From contig CANMSA010000003.1 in assembly GCA_947500385.1 (NCBI GenBank), positions 62,001 through 126,000 on the forward strand: DNA of 64,000 nucleotides. Reading direction: 5' to 3'. Of the stretch, positions 36,084 to 44,338 are shown in pieces. The notes under the pieces were generated by a model. That model ran no database searches and had not been told where the DNA came from. It saw only the letters and a list, made by a program, of their open reading frames with translations. The stretch's first letter is position 1, and each line of letters starts with the position of its first letter. Source of the stretch: an uncultured Flavobacteriaceae bacterium (lineage in GTDB: Bacteria > Bacteroidota > Bacteroidia > Flavobacteriales > Flavobacteriaceae). Position numbers and translations under genes: made by a program.

Positions 36084-37493
36084 TTATTGCCCCCATTCTG
36101 TATGAAAAATGCCCTCTTTGTCCAAGCGTTCATAGGTGTGCGACCCAAAATAATCTCGCTGTGCCTGGATGAGATTTAAGGGCAATCTGGTAGCAGTATA
36201 CGCATCAAAATAGGTCAACGAATTGGAGACGCCCGGCAACGGAATGCCGTTTGTCGCCCCATAGGCCACCAATTTGCGGGCCGAACCGACCGTTGCCTTC
36301 ACTTTTTCGATAAAAGAGGGGGAGAGCAATAAATTGGGCAAAGTAGCGTCTGCCTTAAATGCGTCGGTAATGTCTGCCAAAAGCCCGGCGCGAATGATAC
36401 AACCGGCCCGCCATATTTTTGCGATCGTAGCGATGTCAACGTCATAGCCGTACTCCTTGGAGGCGTCGGCCAATTGATGCAGTCCTTGCGCATAGGTTAT
36501 GATAAAGGAAAAATAAAGTGCCTCTTCGGTCATTTTGGTGAGTATCTCCTTATCGATCCCTGTAACGGCGGGTCTATCATATAGGGCATCTGCCTTAACG
36601 CGTTCGTCTTTGAGGGCAGAAAGCTCCCGCATGCTTACCGCAATATCGATAGAGGGTACTGGAATACCAAGATCCATCGCATTTTGAGAGGTCCATTTTC
36701 CCGTACCTTTTTGTTTTGCCTTGTCCAATATCTGGTCGATTAGATGTCCTTCCGCCAGTTCATCTCGTTGCTCGAAGATTTCGGAAGTAATTTCAACCAA
36801 AAAGGATTGCAACCGCCCCTCATTCCAGGTTTTAAAGGTCCTGTGCAATTCTTTATTGCTCAGATCACCTCCTTTTTTCAGTACATCATAGATTTCCGAA
36901 GTGAGCTGCATAAGGCCGTATTCGATACCGTTATGTACCATTTTCACATAATTGCCGGCTGATTTGGGACCTAAATAGGCCACACAGGGTTCTCCCCTGT
37001 ACTTGGCAGATACCGCTTCAAAAATTGGTTGCACCGCCGCATACCCTTCTTTGGATCCTCCGGGCATGATGCTGGGACCTTTCCGAGCTCCCTTGGCACC
37101 TCCTGATACGCCCGCACCAAAAAAGTGAATCCCTTTTTCACTTAAATAGGCCTCGCGACGGTCGGTATCCGTAAAAAAGGAATTACCCCCGTCGATAATA
37201 ATATCACCTTTATCGATATGTGGTAAGAGCCCTTCAATAACAGCGTCTACAATTTTCCCGGCGGGAACAAGCATCATTATTTTTCGGGGTTTGGCCAGTG
37301 CTTTCACAAAGGTCGCAACATCGGTTGTAGCATTTACTTTGGCTAAATCGCCACCTTCTTCTTTCAGGGCGTTCACTTTCTCGTCATCCAAATCGTTTCC
37401 GAAAGCTGTAAAGCCATTGTCGGCCACGTTCAGAATAAAATTACGGCCCATTACCCCAAGGCCAATTAAACCAAAATCGTATGCTTGTTCCAT
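36084..37493 (-). CDS. gnd: 6-phosphogluconate dehydrogenase (decarboxylating)
   Basis: 469 residues. NADP-binding loop GLGVMGRNFILNVADNG at the N-terminus, the substrate motif GAGVSGGAKGARKGPSIMPG near 127-146 and the catalytic lysine in KMVHNGIEYGLMQ near 184. It oxidises 6-phosphogluconate to ribulose 5-phosphate with CO2 release and NADPH. Transcribed away from zwf-pgl, which encode the two preceding steps of the oxidative pentose phosphate pathway. Confidence 0.98.
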   Translation of the reverse strand: MEQAYDFGLIGLGVMGRNFILNVADNGFTAFGNDLDDEKVNALKEEGGDLAKVNATTDVATFVKALAKPRKIMMLVPAGKIVDAVIEGLLPHIDKGDIIIDGGNSFFTDTDRREAYLSEKGIHFFGAGVSGGAKGARKGPSIMPGGSKEGYAAVQPIFEAVSAKYRGEPCVAYLGPKSAGNYVKMVHNGIEYGLMQLTSEIYDVLKKGGDLSNKELHRTFKTWNEGRLQSFLVEITSEIFEQRDELAEGHLIDQILDKAKQKGTGKWTSQNAMDLGIPVPSIDIAVSMRELSALKDERVKADALYDRPAVTGIDKEILTKMTEEALYFSFIITYAQGLHQLADASKEYGYDVDIATIAKIWRAGCIIRAGLLADITDAFKADATLPNLLLSPSFIEKVKATVGSARKLVAYGATNGIPLPGVSNSLTYFDAYTATRLPLNLIQAQRDYFGSHTYERLDKEGIFHTEWGQ

Positions 37494-37531
37494 GAATTTT
37501 AAAGATTTGTTATGATTGGTATCGATTGACT

Positions 37532-37539
37532 CAAAATTA
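37532..37539 (-). promoter_or_regulatory. Putative -7 element of gnd
   Basis: Minus-strand TAATTTTG (TAnnTTTG), 39 bases before the ATG at 37493; no clear TTG near -33. Confidence 0.45.
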
Positions 37540-37573
37540 AATGAAAATATCCAGTTTTGATCTTCTTTGGCTT

Positions 37574-37603
37574 GGAAACTCCTTGAGGATGGCTATATTT
37601 AAA
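37574..37603 (+). promoter_or_regulatory. Putative promoter of zwf-pgl
   Basis: TTG at 37574-37576, 19-base spacer, TATATTTA at 37596-37603 (one mismatch at the last base to TAnnTTTG). Confidence 0.5.
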
Positions 37604-37651
37604 AAATATGTTGCGAACACGCTCTTAAGAACACTTTACAGCAATTAGGAA

Positions 37652-39181
37652 ATGAAAAAGACAGAAAATCAAATGCTCATTATTTTTGGCGCTTCGGGGG
37701 ATCTTACCGCCCGTAAGTTGGTGCCGGCCATCTACAATTTGTTCAAAGAGGGGCATTTACCCGAACACTTTGTTGTATTGGGCGCAAGCCGGTCGAACCT
37801 TTCAGATGCTGATTTTAGACAACGTGTGGTTTTGGAAAGCACCTATTTAAAAAACAAATTCAAGGGAGAGGCCGCATCGGTGATCGAATCGTTTGCAAAT
37901 AAGATTTTTTATACCGATTTGGGTAGCGATTACGATACGGACTATACAGGACTTGCGGACCGGATTGCAAGCTTGAACCAGGAATATGGCACAGATGAAA
38001 ACTATATCTTTTACCTTTCAACACCTCCCAGTTTATATGAAGCGATCGCTAAGAATATCTGTGAGCAAGACTTGTCCTCCGAAGCGAATGGTTGGAAACG
38101 ACTCATTGTCGAAAAACCATTTGGCTATAGTTTGGAAAGTGCCAAGCAATTAAATAAGGGGCTGCATCAATATTTCAAAGAATCCCAGATTTATCGAATT
38201 GATCATTATTTAGGAAAAGAAACCGTACAAAATCTGTTGGTGACCCGTTTCGCCAATAGTATTTTTGAGCCATTATGGAATCGAAATTATATTCACCATG
38301 TGGAAATTACCAATGCAGAAAGCGGTGGGGTAGAGAAGCGGGGAGGTTACTACGACAAGTCGGGTGCGCTTCGGGATATGTTTCAAAACCACCTGCTACA
38401 GATTGTGTCATTGGTGGTCATGGAACCCCCTATAGGCGCAAATGCCGAGGAAATTCGAAATGAGAAAGTGAAGGCCTTGAAGTCACTTCGGATTATGCGG
38501 GATGCCGAAACCTTGCATCAGAATACAATTAGAGCCCAATACATTGCCTCTACGATTGATGGTGAAAAGGTAAAGGGGTACCGGGAGGAAGAAGGCGTAG
38601 ATCCAGAATCAACGACGGAGACCTATGCCGCCATTAAATTTTTTGTAGACAATTGGCGTTGGGCCGATGTTCCTTTTTATGTGCGTACCGCAAAACGGAT
38701 GCCCACCAAGGTGACCGAAGTAGTAATCCATTTTAAATCCCCCCACCACCAGATCTTTAGGGATGCAGGGATGAACGATAAGGCGAACAAATTGGTGATT
38801 CGGATTCAGCCAGATGAGGGCATTTTAATAAAATTCGGTGTAAAAGTACCGGGGCAAGGATTTAAGGTGGAACGCGCAAACCTCGATTTTTACTATTCGA
38901 GCCTTACCGAAACCCATGTCATGGAAGCATACGAGCGTTTGTTGTTGGATGCGATGCAGGGCGATGCCACCTTGTATGCCAGGGCCGATGAGGTAGAAGC
39001 CGCCTGGGAGTTTGTCGACCCTATTCTGGAGTATTGGAAAAATTCGGATGAAAAGGTCTACGGGTATTCCGCGGGCGTTTGGGGTCCTGAGAATGGGGAT
39101 GACCTCATTGAAGATTTGGGAACATGGCGAAACCCAAGTGAAAACTTGGCAGAGGACCCAGGTTTTTGTGTAATATGTTGA
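37652..39181 (+). CDS. zwf: Glucose-6-phosphate dehydrogenase
   Basis: 509 residues. The dinucleotide loop is IFGASGDLTARKLVPA and the active-site signature is RIDHYLGKETVQNLL (around residues 190-204), with EKPFGYSLESA upstream. It oxidises glucose 6-phosphate to 6-phosphogluconolactone, forming NADPH. The stop is 11 bases before the pgl ATG, so the two are one transcription unit. Confidence 0.98.
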   Translation: MKKTENQMLIIFGASGDLTARKLVPAIYNLFKEGHLPEHFVVLGASRSNLSDADFRQRVVLESTYLKNKFKGEAASVIESFANKIFYTDLGSDYDTDYTGLADRIASLNQEYGTDENYIFYLSTPPSLYEAIAKNICEQDLSSEANGWKRLIVEKPFGYSLESAKQLNKGLHQYFKESQIYRIDHYLGKETVQNLLVTRFANSIFEPLWNRNYIHHVEITNAESGGVEKRGGYYDKSGALRDMFQNHLLQIVSLVVMEPPIGANAEEIRNEKVKALKSLRIMRDAETLHQNTIRAQYIASTIDGEKVKGYREEEGVDPESTTETYAAIKFFVDNWRWADVPFYVRTAKRMPTKVTEVVIHFKSPHHQIFRDAGMNDKANKLVIRIQPDEGILIKFGVKVPGQGFKVERANLDFYYSSLTETHVMEAYERLLLDAMQGDATLYARADEVEAAWEFVDPILEYWKNSDEKVYGYSAGVWGPENGDDLIEDLGTWRNPSENLAEDPGFCVIC

Positions 39182-39192
39182 TTAGAAATAAA

Positions 39193-39903
39193 ATGAAACT
39201 TAAAATAGCGACTACTAAGAGTGAATTGGCGTTGGACTTCTCCCGCTACTTGGCCATCTTGATCGCTTCCCGAAAGGAAGTGCACATCGCATTGTCAGGA
39301 GGGAGTACTCCGAAAGTGGTATTCGACGAATTGGCGGCCAATTTTCAACCAGATATTGATTGGCATAAAGTGCATATTTATTGGGGCGATGAACGCTGCG
39401 TGCCGCCCGAAGACGAACAGAGCAATTTTAAAATGACGCTCGATCATCTTATTTCCAGGATTCAGATTCCCGAAACCAATATTCACCGGATGTTGGGTGA
39501 AAACGAACCGAGCAAGGAAGCAATACGTTATGGAGATTTTTTGAAGGAAAAACTTCCCCAAGCGAATGGATTGCCACAATTTGATCTGGTTATTTTGGGA
39601 ATGGGCGATGATGGCCATACGGCCTCAATTTTCCCGCATGAAATTGATTTATGGCACTCTGAACGCTATTGTGAGGTTGCAACGCATCCCGAAAGCGGAC
39701 AAAAGCGGATTACCATTACAGGGCAATTGATCAACAATGCGAGCATCGTCGCTTTTCTGGTCACCGGAGAAAATAAGGCGGAAAAAGTAAAGGAAATACA
39801 TGAACAGGAAGGCCATTATCAAAGCTATCCCGCGAGTTTGGTGGCCCCAACCGGCAGGCTTCTGTGGTTTTTAGATGCCGCTGCCGCTGCCAAACTTACT
39901 TAA
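39193..39903 (+). CDS. pgl: 6-phosphogluconolactonase (DevB type)
   Basis: 236 residues from the ATG at 39193; an upstream in-frame ATG at 39166 lies inside zwf. The N-terminal ALSGGSTPKVVFDELA phosphate-binding loop and GMGDDGHTASIFPH active-site segment are diagnostic of DevB/SOL-type lactonases. It hydrolyses the zwf product. Its end overlaps the convergent thioesterase gene by 8 bases. Confidence 0.95.
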   Translation: MKLKIATTKSELALDFSRYLAILIASRKEVHIALSGGSTPKVVFDELAANFQPDIDWHKVHIYWGDERCVPPEDEQSNFKMTLDHLISRIQIPETNIHRMLGENEPSKEAIRYGDFLKEKLPQANGLPQFDLVILGMGDDGHTASIFPHEIDLWHSERYCEVATHPESGQKRITITGQLINNASIVAFLVTGENKAEKVKEIHEQEGHYQSYPASLVAPTGRLLWFLDAAAAAKLT

Positions 39904-40441
39904 GTTCAATTTTGAGGTTTTCACTTGTTAGGCCAGCCCTGTAGTTGGCAGAATCGAAATTGTTTTCGTCAAATTGGGTATCTCTTTGAAAGGCAGCTTC
40001 TTTACGGAACTTACTTCTCGCAAATCGTCTGATTCCTTGTTCGTCTTGTACTAATAGGCCTGGAACTGCGGTACTGTTACCATTCTCATCTTTGGCTACC
40101 ATGGTGAAATACGAAGAATTACAGTGTCTTTTTTTACCGGTGGTGATGTTTTGGGACTCTACGCGCACCCCTACGACCATAGAAGTTCTGCCAGTATAAT
40201 TGATCGAGGCTTTTAAGGTCAGTAATTCCCCTACTTCTACCGGGCTTAAAAAATCCACCCGATTCACAGAAGCGGTTACGCAATAGGTGCGTGAATGTTT
40301 GGAGGCACAGGCAAAAGCGATCTGGTCCATTAAACTTAATATATGTCCACCGTGTATTTTTCCGCCAAAGTTGGAATGGGAGGGAAGCATTAACTCGGTT
40401 ATTGACAGCCGCGACTCCCTGGCCGTTTTATACTCTTTCAT
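39896..40441 (-). CDS. Acyl-CoA thioesterase (hotdog fold, YciA/BFIT-like)
   Basis: 181 residues. The single hotdog domain shows SNFGGKIHGGHILSLMDQIA, the usual substrate-cleft region of acyl-CoA hydrolases, then ASVNRVDFLSPVEVGELLTL. The family hydrolyses acyl-CoA thioesters in the cytoplasm. Ends convergently with pgl (8-base overlap). Confidence 0.9.
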   Translation of the reverse strand: MKEYKTARESRLSITELMLPSHSNFGGKIHGGHILSLMDQIAFACASKHSRTYCVTASVNRVDFLSPVEVGELLTLKASINYTGRTSMVVGVRVESQNITTGKKRHCNSSYFTMVAKDENGNSTAVPGLLVQDEQGIRRFARSKFRKEAAFQRDTQFDENNFDSANYRAGLTSENLKIELK

Positions 40442-40536
40442 TTTGTTTTTTTATTTTTCTAATCCCCTTTGTTGTTATTCGCTCAATAATAACCGAATGG
40501 GTCCCTATAGTTGGTGGTTCTCTTTTCCGTGAGCTA

Positions 40537-40902
40537 TTAATTTCTCAAATGAGGAGATTGTTCCTTTTCAACCTTTGTGATAAAATACTTCGTATCCCCC
40601 AACCAAAAGAAAGTAGAAAAACGCTCTGTATAGTACAACTTTACGTAGTTTCCTTGATACTCCTGTAACTTGCGAATGACCTCTTTTTCTTTGTCCTCCA
40701 CCGAAAAAGGAAAAATTTGAGCTCCCGAAATTCCTTGACTGATTTCGCCTTCCCAGGTCTTGACAACCACCCCTTTGCGGCTTACTTTGATGAGTTCGCC
40801 AGAACGTACCCCTTCACTATAGGGCACAAAGTAGATAAAAGCATAATAGATGCCAATAATGACACCAATACCAAGAATTCCTATTGCAATTACTTTTTTC
40901 AT
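40537..40902 (-). CDS. Small single-pass membrane protein, flavobacterial family
   Basis: 121 residues with one N-terminal transmembrane helix (KKVIAIGILGIGVIIGIYYA) and a soluble part YSEGVRSGELIKVSRKGVVV then KTWEGEISQGI. This pattern is widespread in the family Flavobacteriaceae, and I recall relatives being mislabelled 6-phosphogluconate dehydrogenase; there is no dehydrogenase domain here, so that name should not be used. Function unknown. Confidence 0.75.
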   Translation of the reverse strand: MKKVIAIGILGIGVIIGIYYAFIYFVPYSEGVRSGELIKVSRKGVVVKTWEGEISQGISGAQIFPFSVEDKEKEVIRKLQEYQGNYVKLYYTERFSTFFWLGDTKYFITKVEKEQSPHLRN

Positions 40903-40916
40903 TTAACATTGAATTA

Positions 40917-40938
40917 GTGAACAGTGAACAGTGATGAG
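40917..40938. repeat. Short direct repeat (AGTGAACA)
   Basis: Two and a half copies of AGTGAACA immediately upstream of the start of the gene ending at 40537. Forms part of a repeat-rich intergenic region with the heptamer array at 40996. Confidence 0.6.
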
Positions 40939-40995
40939 TTTTTAGTATACGTTATATCGAATTTTTTGCTGGATTTGTTATTTGAATTTATTTTA

Positions 40996-41054
40996 ACCTC
41001 AAACCTCAAACCTCAAACCTCAAACCTCAAACCTCAAACCTCAAACCTCAAACC
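40996..41054. repeat. Heptanucleotide tandem array (ACCTCAA)8
   Basis: Eight perfect contiguous copies of ACCTCAA plus a partial ninth, ending one base from the rmuC stop codon. On the minus strand the array reads GG separated by TTTGA, i.e. regularly spaced GG doublets. Arrays like this are prone to copy-number change by slippage. Confidence 0.95.
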
Positions 41055-41055
41055 G

Positions 41056-42396
41056 CTAACCAGAAACTTCTTCAAAATCATCCTCCTGTGCTCTTTTCAA
41101 AATTGGATCCGGAATGGATTTTTTCGCCTTGGCCCCCATTTTTTTTAGTTTTTCGATACTGATAATAATATTCCCACGACCTTCAACGAGCTTGTTCATA
41201 GCCCCCTTGTACTCTGATTTTGCCTCATCCATCTTCTTGCCTACTTTGGTAAGGTCGTTTACAAAGCCCTCAAATTTATCATACAGCGCTCCGGCTTGCC
41301 GCGCTATTTCGACGGCATTTCGTTGTTGTTTCTCGTTGTTCCACATACTGTCGATGGTGCGCAGTGTGGCCAATAAGGTAGAAGGGGTCACGATTACGAT
41401 GTTCTGTTCAAATGCCTTGTTGTAGAGTGAATTGTCGTGGTTGATGGCGATTGCAAAAGCCGGCTCTATAGGTACAAATAACAGTACGAAATCAGGACTT
41501 TCCATTTCATACAAATCCTCGTATTTCTTTGCCGACAACTGATCCACATGTCTGCGCAATGAATTAATATGATCCTTTAGGTTACGAGCTTTGACCTCTT
41601 CCTCCTCTTCGTTTATATAACGCTCGTAATCCGTTAACGAAACCTTTGAATCGACGACCATCTTCTTCCCGTCAGGGAGGTGTATAATGACATCGGGAAG
41701 TACCCTTGAACCGTCTTCCAAAGTAAAGCTTTTTTGAACCGTATACTCCCGATCCTTTTCCAAACCAGACTTCTCAAGGACGCGCTCTAATACCAATTCT
41801 CCCCAGTTTCCCTGCATTTTACTATCCCCTTTTAGTGCCTTGGTCAGGTTTTCCGCTTCTTGGGTGATTTTTAGATTTTGTGATTGTAGGTTCAATAACT
41901 GTTCTTTCAAGGCGGAATGAATGCTGATGTTTTCTTTTTGGCTTTCTTCCACCTTTTTTTCGAAAAGCTGTATTTTTTCGTTAAGCGGTGTTAAGATGTC
42001 CTTGATATTCTTTTCATTACGCTCGGTAAATTTCAAGCTCTTTTCTTCTAGGATTTTGTTGGCAAGGTTTTCAAACTCTTTGGTGAATTTTTCCTGTAAT
42101 TTTTCGACTTCCTCTTTTTGTTCCCTGTTTTTTAAGTGCAGATTTTCCATATCCACCTCATACCGCACCAGTTGATTGCCCAATTGCTCTTTTTCATGTT
42201 GCAACTGAGATTTACTTTCTTCAGCGGCACTTAACCGTTCTTCAACGGATGACAAGCTTTGCCGAAGTTGCTGTTCACGCTCTTCCAAGGCGCTTTGACT
42301 CGATTGGGTTTTTAATTTTTGGATGTAAATACCCAAGAAATAACCCACTCCCAAACAAAGAAGGCCTATCAAAAGGTACATTAGAATGTCGTTCAT
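41056..42396 (-). CDS. rmuC: DNA recombination protein RmuC
   Basis: 446 residues. An N-terminal transmembrane helix (YLLIGLLCLGVGYFLGIYI), a long coiled coil (about 30-185), then the RmuC nuclease-like domain: KGDSKMQGNWGELVLERVLE, PDVIIHLPDGKKMVVDSKVS and LLFVPIEPAFAIAI. RmuC limits rearrangements at inverted repeats in E. coli. The array of heptamer repeats begins directly after its stop codon. Upstream lies the divergent-looking but same-strand btuD end, 66 bases away. Confidence 0.93.
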   Translation of the reverse strand: MNDILMYLLIGLLCLGVGYFLGIYIQKLKTQSSQSALEEREQQLRQSLSSVEERLSAAEESKSQLQHEKEQLGNQLVRYEVDMENLHLKNREQKEEVEKLQEKFTKEFENLANKILEEKSLKFTERNEKNIKDILTPLNEKIQLFEKKVEESQKENISIHSALKEQLLNLQSQNLKITQEAENLTKALKGDSKMQGNWGELVLERVLEKSGLEKDREYTVQKSFTLEDGSRVLPDVIIHLPDGKKMVVDSKVSLTDYERYINEEEEEVKARNLKDHINSLRRHVDQLSAKKYEDLYEMESPDFVLLFVPIEPAFAIAINHDNSLYNKAFEQNIVIVTPSTLLATLRTIDSMWNNEKQQRNAVEIARQAGALYDKFEGFVNDLTKVGKKMDEAKSEYKGAMNKLVEGRGNIIISIEKLKKMGAKAKKSIPDPILKRAQEDDFEEVSG

Positions 42397-42461
42397 TTGT
42401 TGCTCATAGTATTCGAAGTAAAGATACGAGATTGACGGTAAAACATATCTTCCATCATGGC

Positions 42462-43202
42462 TTACTTTTCAATTCGGAACCCCCTCGAAGTTGGATCAAA
42501 GGAAACGGTGTCTGCAGGGAAAAGTTTTTCGAATTGCCCCTGCGCTATCAATTCCTGCGGGGTTCCGAACGCACTATCTTGTCCATTTAATACCAATAAT
42601 TTATCGCAAAGTTGCAGCGTCATTTCAATTTCATGGCTGGTAAAAAGAACCGCCTTGTTCGCTTTGTGCGCGATTGATTTCAACAACTTTAAGATTTTCA
42701 CCTTATGATACAGGTCAAGATGCGTAGTAGGCTCATCGAGTAACATTACCATAGTGTCCTGGGCCAAGGCCCTTGCAATCAGTACCCGTTGTAATTGCCC
42801 ATCGCTCAATTCATAGCATTTTTTTTGTTTCAATTCCTCTAATTCCAACACTGACAAGGCATTCGAGATAGCGGTTCTATCTACTGCGGTAAGCGTGCCC
42901 ATCCAATTGGTGTAGGGGTGTCTACCCAACGCTACGAGTTCTACCACGGTCATATTCTTGGCCGCAACCGGTTCGGTGAGCACCATACTGATAGCCGATG
43001 CGAGATCACTGGCTTTATACCGTTCCAAGGGTTGCTCTTTCAGGAGCATACTACCGGAAATTTTAGGTTGAATCATACCGATAGTTCGTAGTAAAGTAGA
43101 TTTGCCAATACCATTGATCCCTACAATAGCGGTTAAATCTCCGGGAGATAATTGAAAGTTGATTTCAGAGGCAATGGGAATTGACCGGTAGCCGATTGCC
43201 AA
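42462..43202 (-). CDS. btuD: ABC transporter ATPase of a B12/iron-complex importer
   Basis: 246 residues if read from the TTG at 43202. Walker A is GINGIGKST, the signature LSDGQLQR and Walker B VMLLDEPTTHLD, typical of the FecE/BtuD family. In-frame codons upstream encode TVLEVTDL, which looks like the conserved first strand, so true initiation is probably 5 to 17 codons earlier, yet there is no ATG, GTG or TTG between the in-frame stop near 43256 and 43202. It follows btuC by about 107 bases. Assignment to B12 rests on the locus, not on the ATPase itself. Confidence 0.85.
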   Translation of the reverse strand: MAIGYRSIPIASEINFQLSPGDLTAIVGINGIGKSTLLRTIGMIQPKISGSMLLKEQPLERYKASDLASAISMVLTEPVAAKNMTVVELVALGRHPYTNWMGTLTAVDRTAISNALSVLELEELKQKKCYELSDGQLQRVLIARALAQDTMVMLLDEPTTHLDLYHKVKILKLLKSIAHKANKAVLFTSHEIEMTLQLCDKLLVLNGQDSAFGTPQELIAQGQFEKLFPADTVSFDPTSRGFRIEK

Positions 43203-43262
43203 GTCGGTAACTTCCAGGACGGTATGCTGCTTTATCGCGTCTATTTGTTTGTCTTAACGGTG

Positions 43263-43300
43263 AAGCGGTGTTGAATAGCGTTATTCGTATTTTTCCGCTT
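43263..43300 (-). promoter_or_regulatory. Structured spacer between btuC and btuD
   Basis: AAGCGG (43263-43268) can pair with CCGCTT (43295-43300), enclosing a second hairpin GAATA / TATTC (43273-43286). It lies in the spacer just after btuC and may affect coupling to btuD. Confidence 0.4.
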
Positions 43301-43309
43301 TTCCTTGGT

Positions 43310-44338
43310 TTAAAAAATCATTTTACGTTTGCGAACCAATAACCAGATAACCACTGGAGCCCCTAAAATACTGGTAATCGCGTTAATGGGCAATACGCTT
43401 GTATCATTTGGCACCTGTGCCACCGTATCACAAAGAAGCATTAAAATGCTTCCGTATAAGAGCACGGCAGGTACAAGAATTTTATGATCGGTAGTATCGA
43501 ACAATTGACGCGCCAGATGTGGTACCGCCAAACCTACAAATGCAATAGGGCCTGCAAAGGCGGTAATACCACCTGCCAATAAGCCGGTTGCCAAAATTAT
43601 GACATAGCGTGCCTTTTTTAAGTTCACTCCAAGACTCTTCGCATAATTCTCGCCCAATAAGAGGGCATTCAAAGCTTTTACGGTATGTACACTGAGTAGC
43701 ACCCCAAGCAAAACAATACCAAACAGTAACAGCAATTGCCGCCATGACAAGTTGCCGACACTTCCAAAAGACCAAAATACAAACTGTTGCAGTTGTTCGG
43801 CATTAGAAAAGTAGGAGAGGACACTTACAATGGCCGCCGTAATACTTCCGAACATCAAGCCAATGATCAATAAGGCCATGGTGTCTTTTACTTTGGCAGC
43901 GACGGTCATAACGGAAAGCAATACGAGGAAACTCCCCATACTGGCAGCGATTGCGACGGAAACATCGTTCACTAGCCCAAAAGTAGTGATCCCGGCGAAA
44001 GCAGAAGATCCCATAATCAGCAGTGCGGCACCTAAACTAGCTCCGGAACTAATACCCAAAACAAACGGACCCGCCAAAGGGTTTCGAAACAGTGTTTGCA
44101 TTAGCAATCCGCTTAAGGCCAAGCCACTTCCAACAAGCATCGCGGTCAACGTCTTTGGAATACGATAATTCCAAATAATATAGGACCAAGATTCATTTGT
44201 TACGTCTCCCAAAAGGATGCCCAAGGTACTCTTAAGTGGAATGCTGACGGAACCTAGACTTACACTTAAGAGGCAACTTGCTGCCAATGCGATAGTCAAC
44301 CATAGAAATAAAAGGCGATATGTGGTGGCACTCTTCAA
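43310..44338 (-). CDS. btuC: FecCD-family ABC permease, BtuC-like
   Basis: 342 residues, about ten transmembrane helices, with YRIPKTLTAMLVGSGLALSG and GLAVPHLARQLFDTTDHK marking the FecCD/BtuC fold. The initiator must be the TTG at 44338: it abuts the TAA of btuF in the same frame and no ATG follows until deep in the protein. This arrangement implies stop-restart coupling with btuF. It forms the inner-membrane channel with the downstream ATPase. Confidence 0.9.
   Translation of the reverse strand: MKSATTYRLLFLWLTIALAASCLLSVSLGSVSIPLKSTLGILLGDVTNESWSYIIWNYRIPKTLTAMLVGSGLALSGLLMQTLFRNPLAGPFVLGISSGASLGAALLIMGSSAFAGITTFGLVNDVSVAIAASMGSFLVLLSVMTVAAKVKDTMALLIIGLMFGSITAAIVSVLSYFSNAEQLQQFVFWSFGSVGNLSWRQLLLLFGIVLLGVLLSVHTVKALNALLLGENYAKSLGVNLKKARYVIILATGLLAGGITAFAGPIAFVGLAVPHLARQLFDTTDHKILVPAVLLYGSILMLLCDTVAQVPNDTSVLPINAITSILGAPVVIWLLVRKRKMIF

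Noticed and set aside
40537-40902. 6-phosphogluconate dehydrogenase
   Set aside because: A name I recall for relatives; the 121-residue membrane protein has no NADP or substrate motif, and the true gnd is at 36084-37493.
40996-41054. CRISPR-like array
   Set aside because: Units are 7 bases and contiguous with no spacers, so it is a simple tandem repeat.
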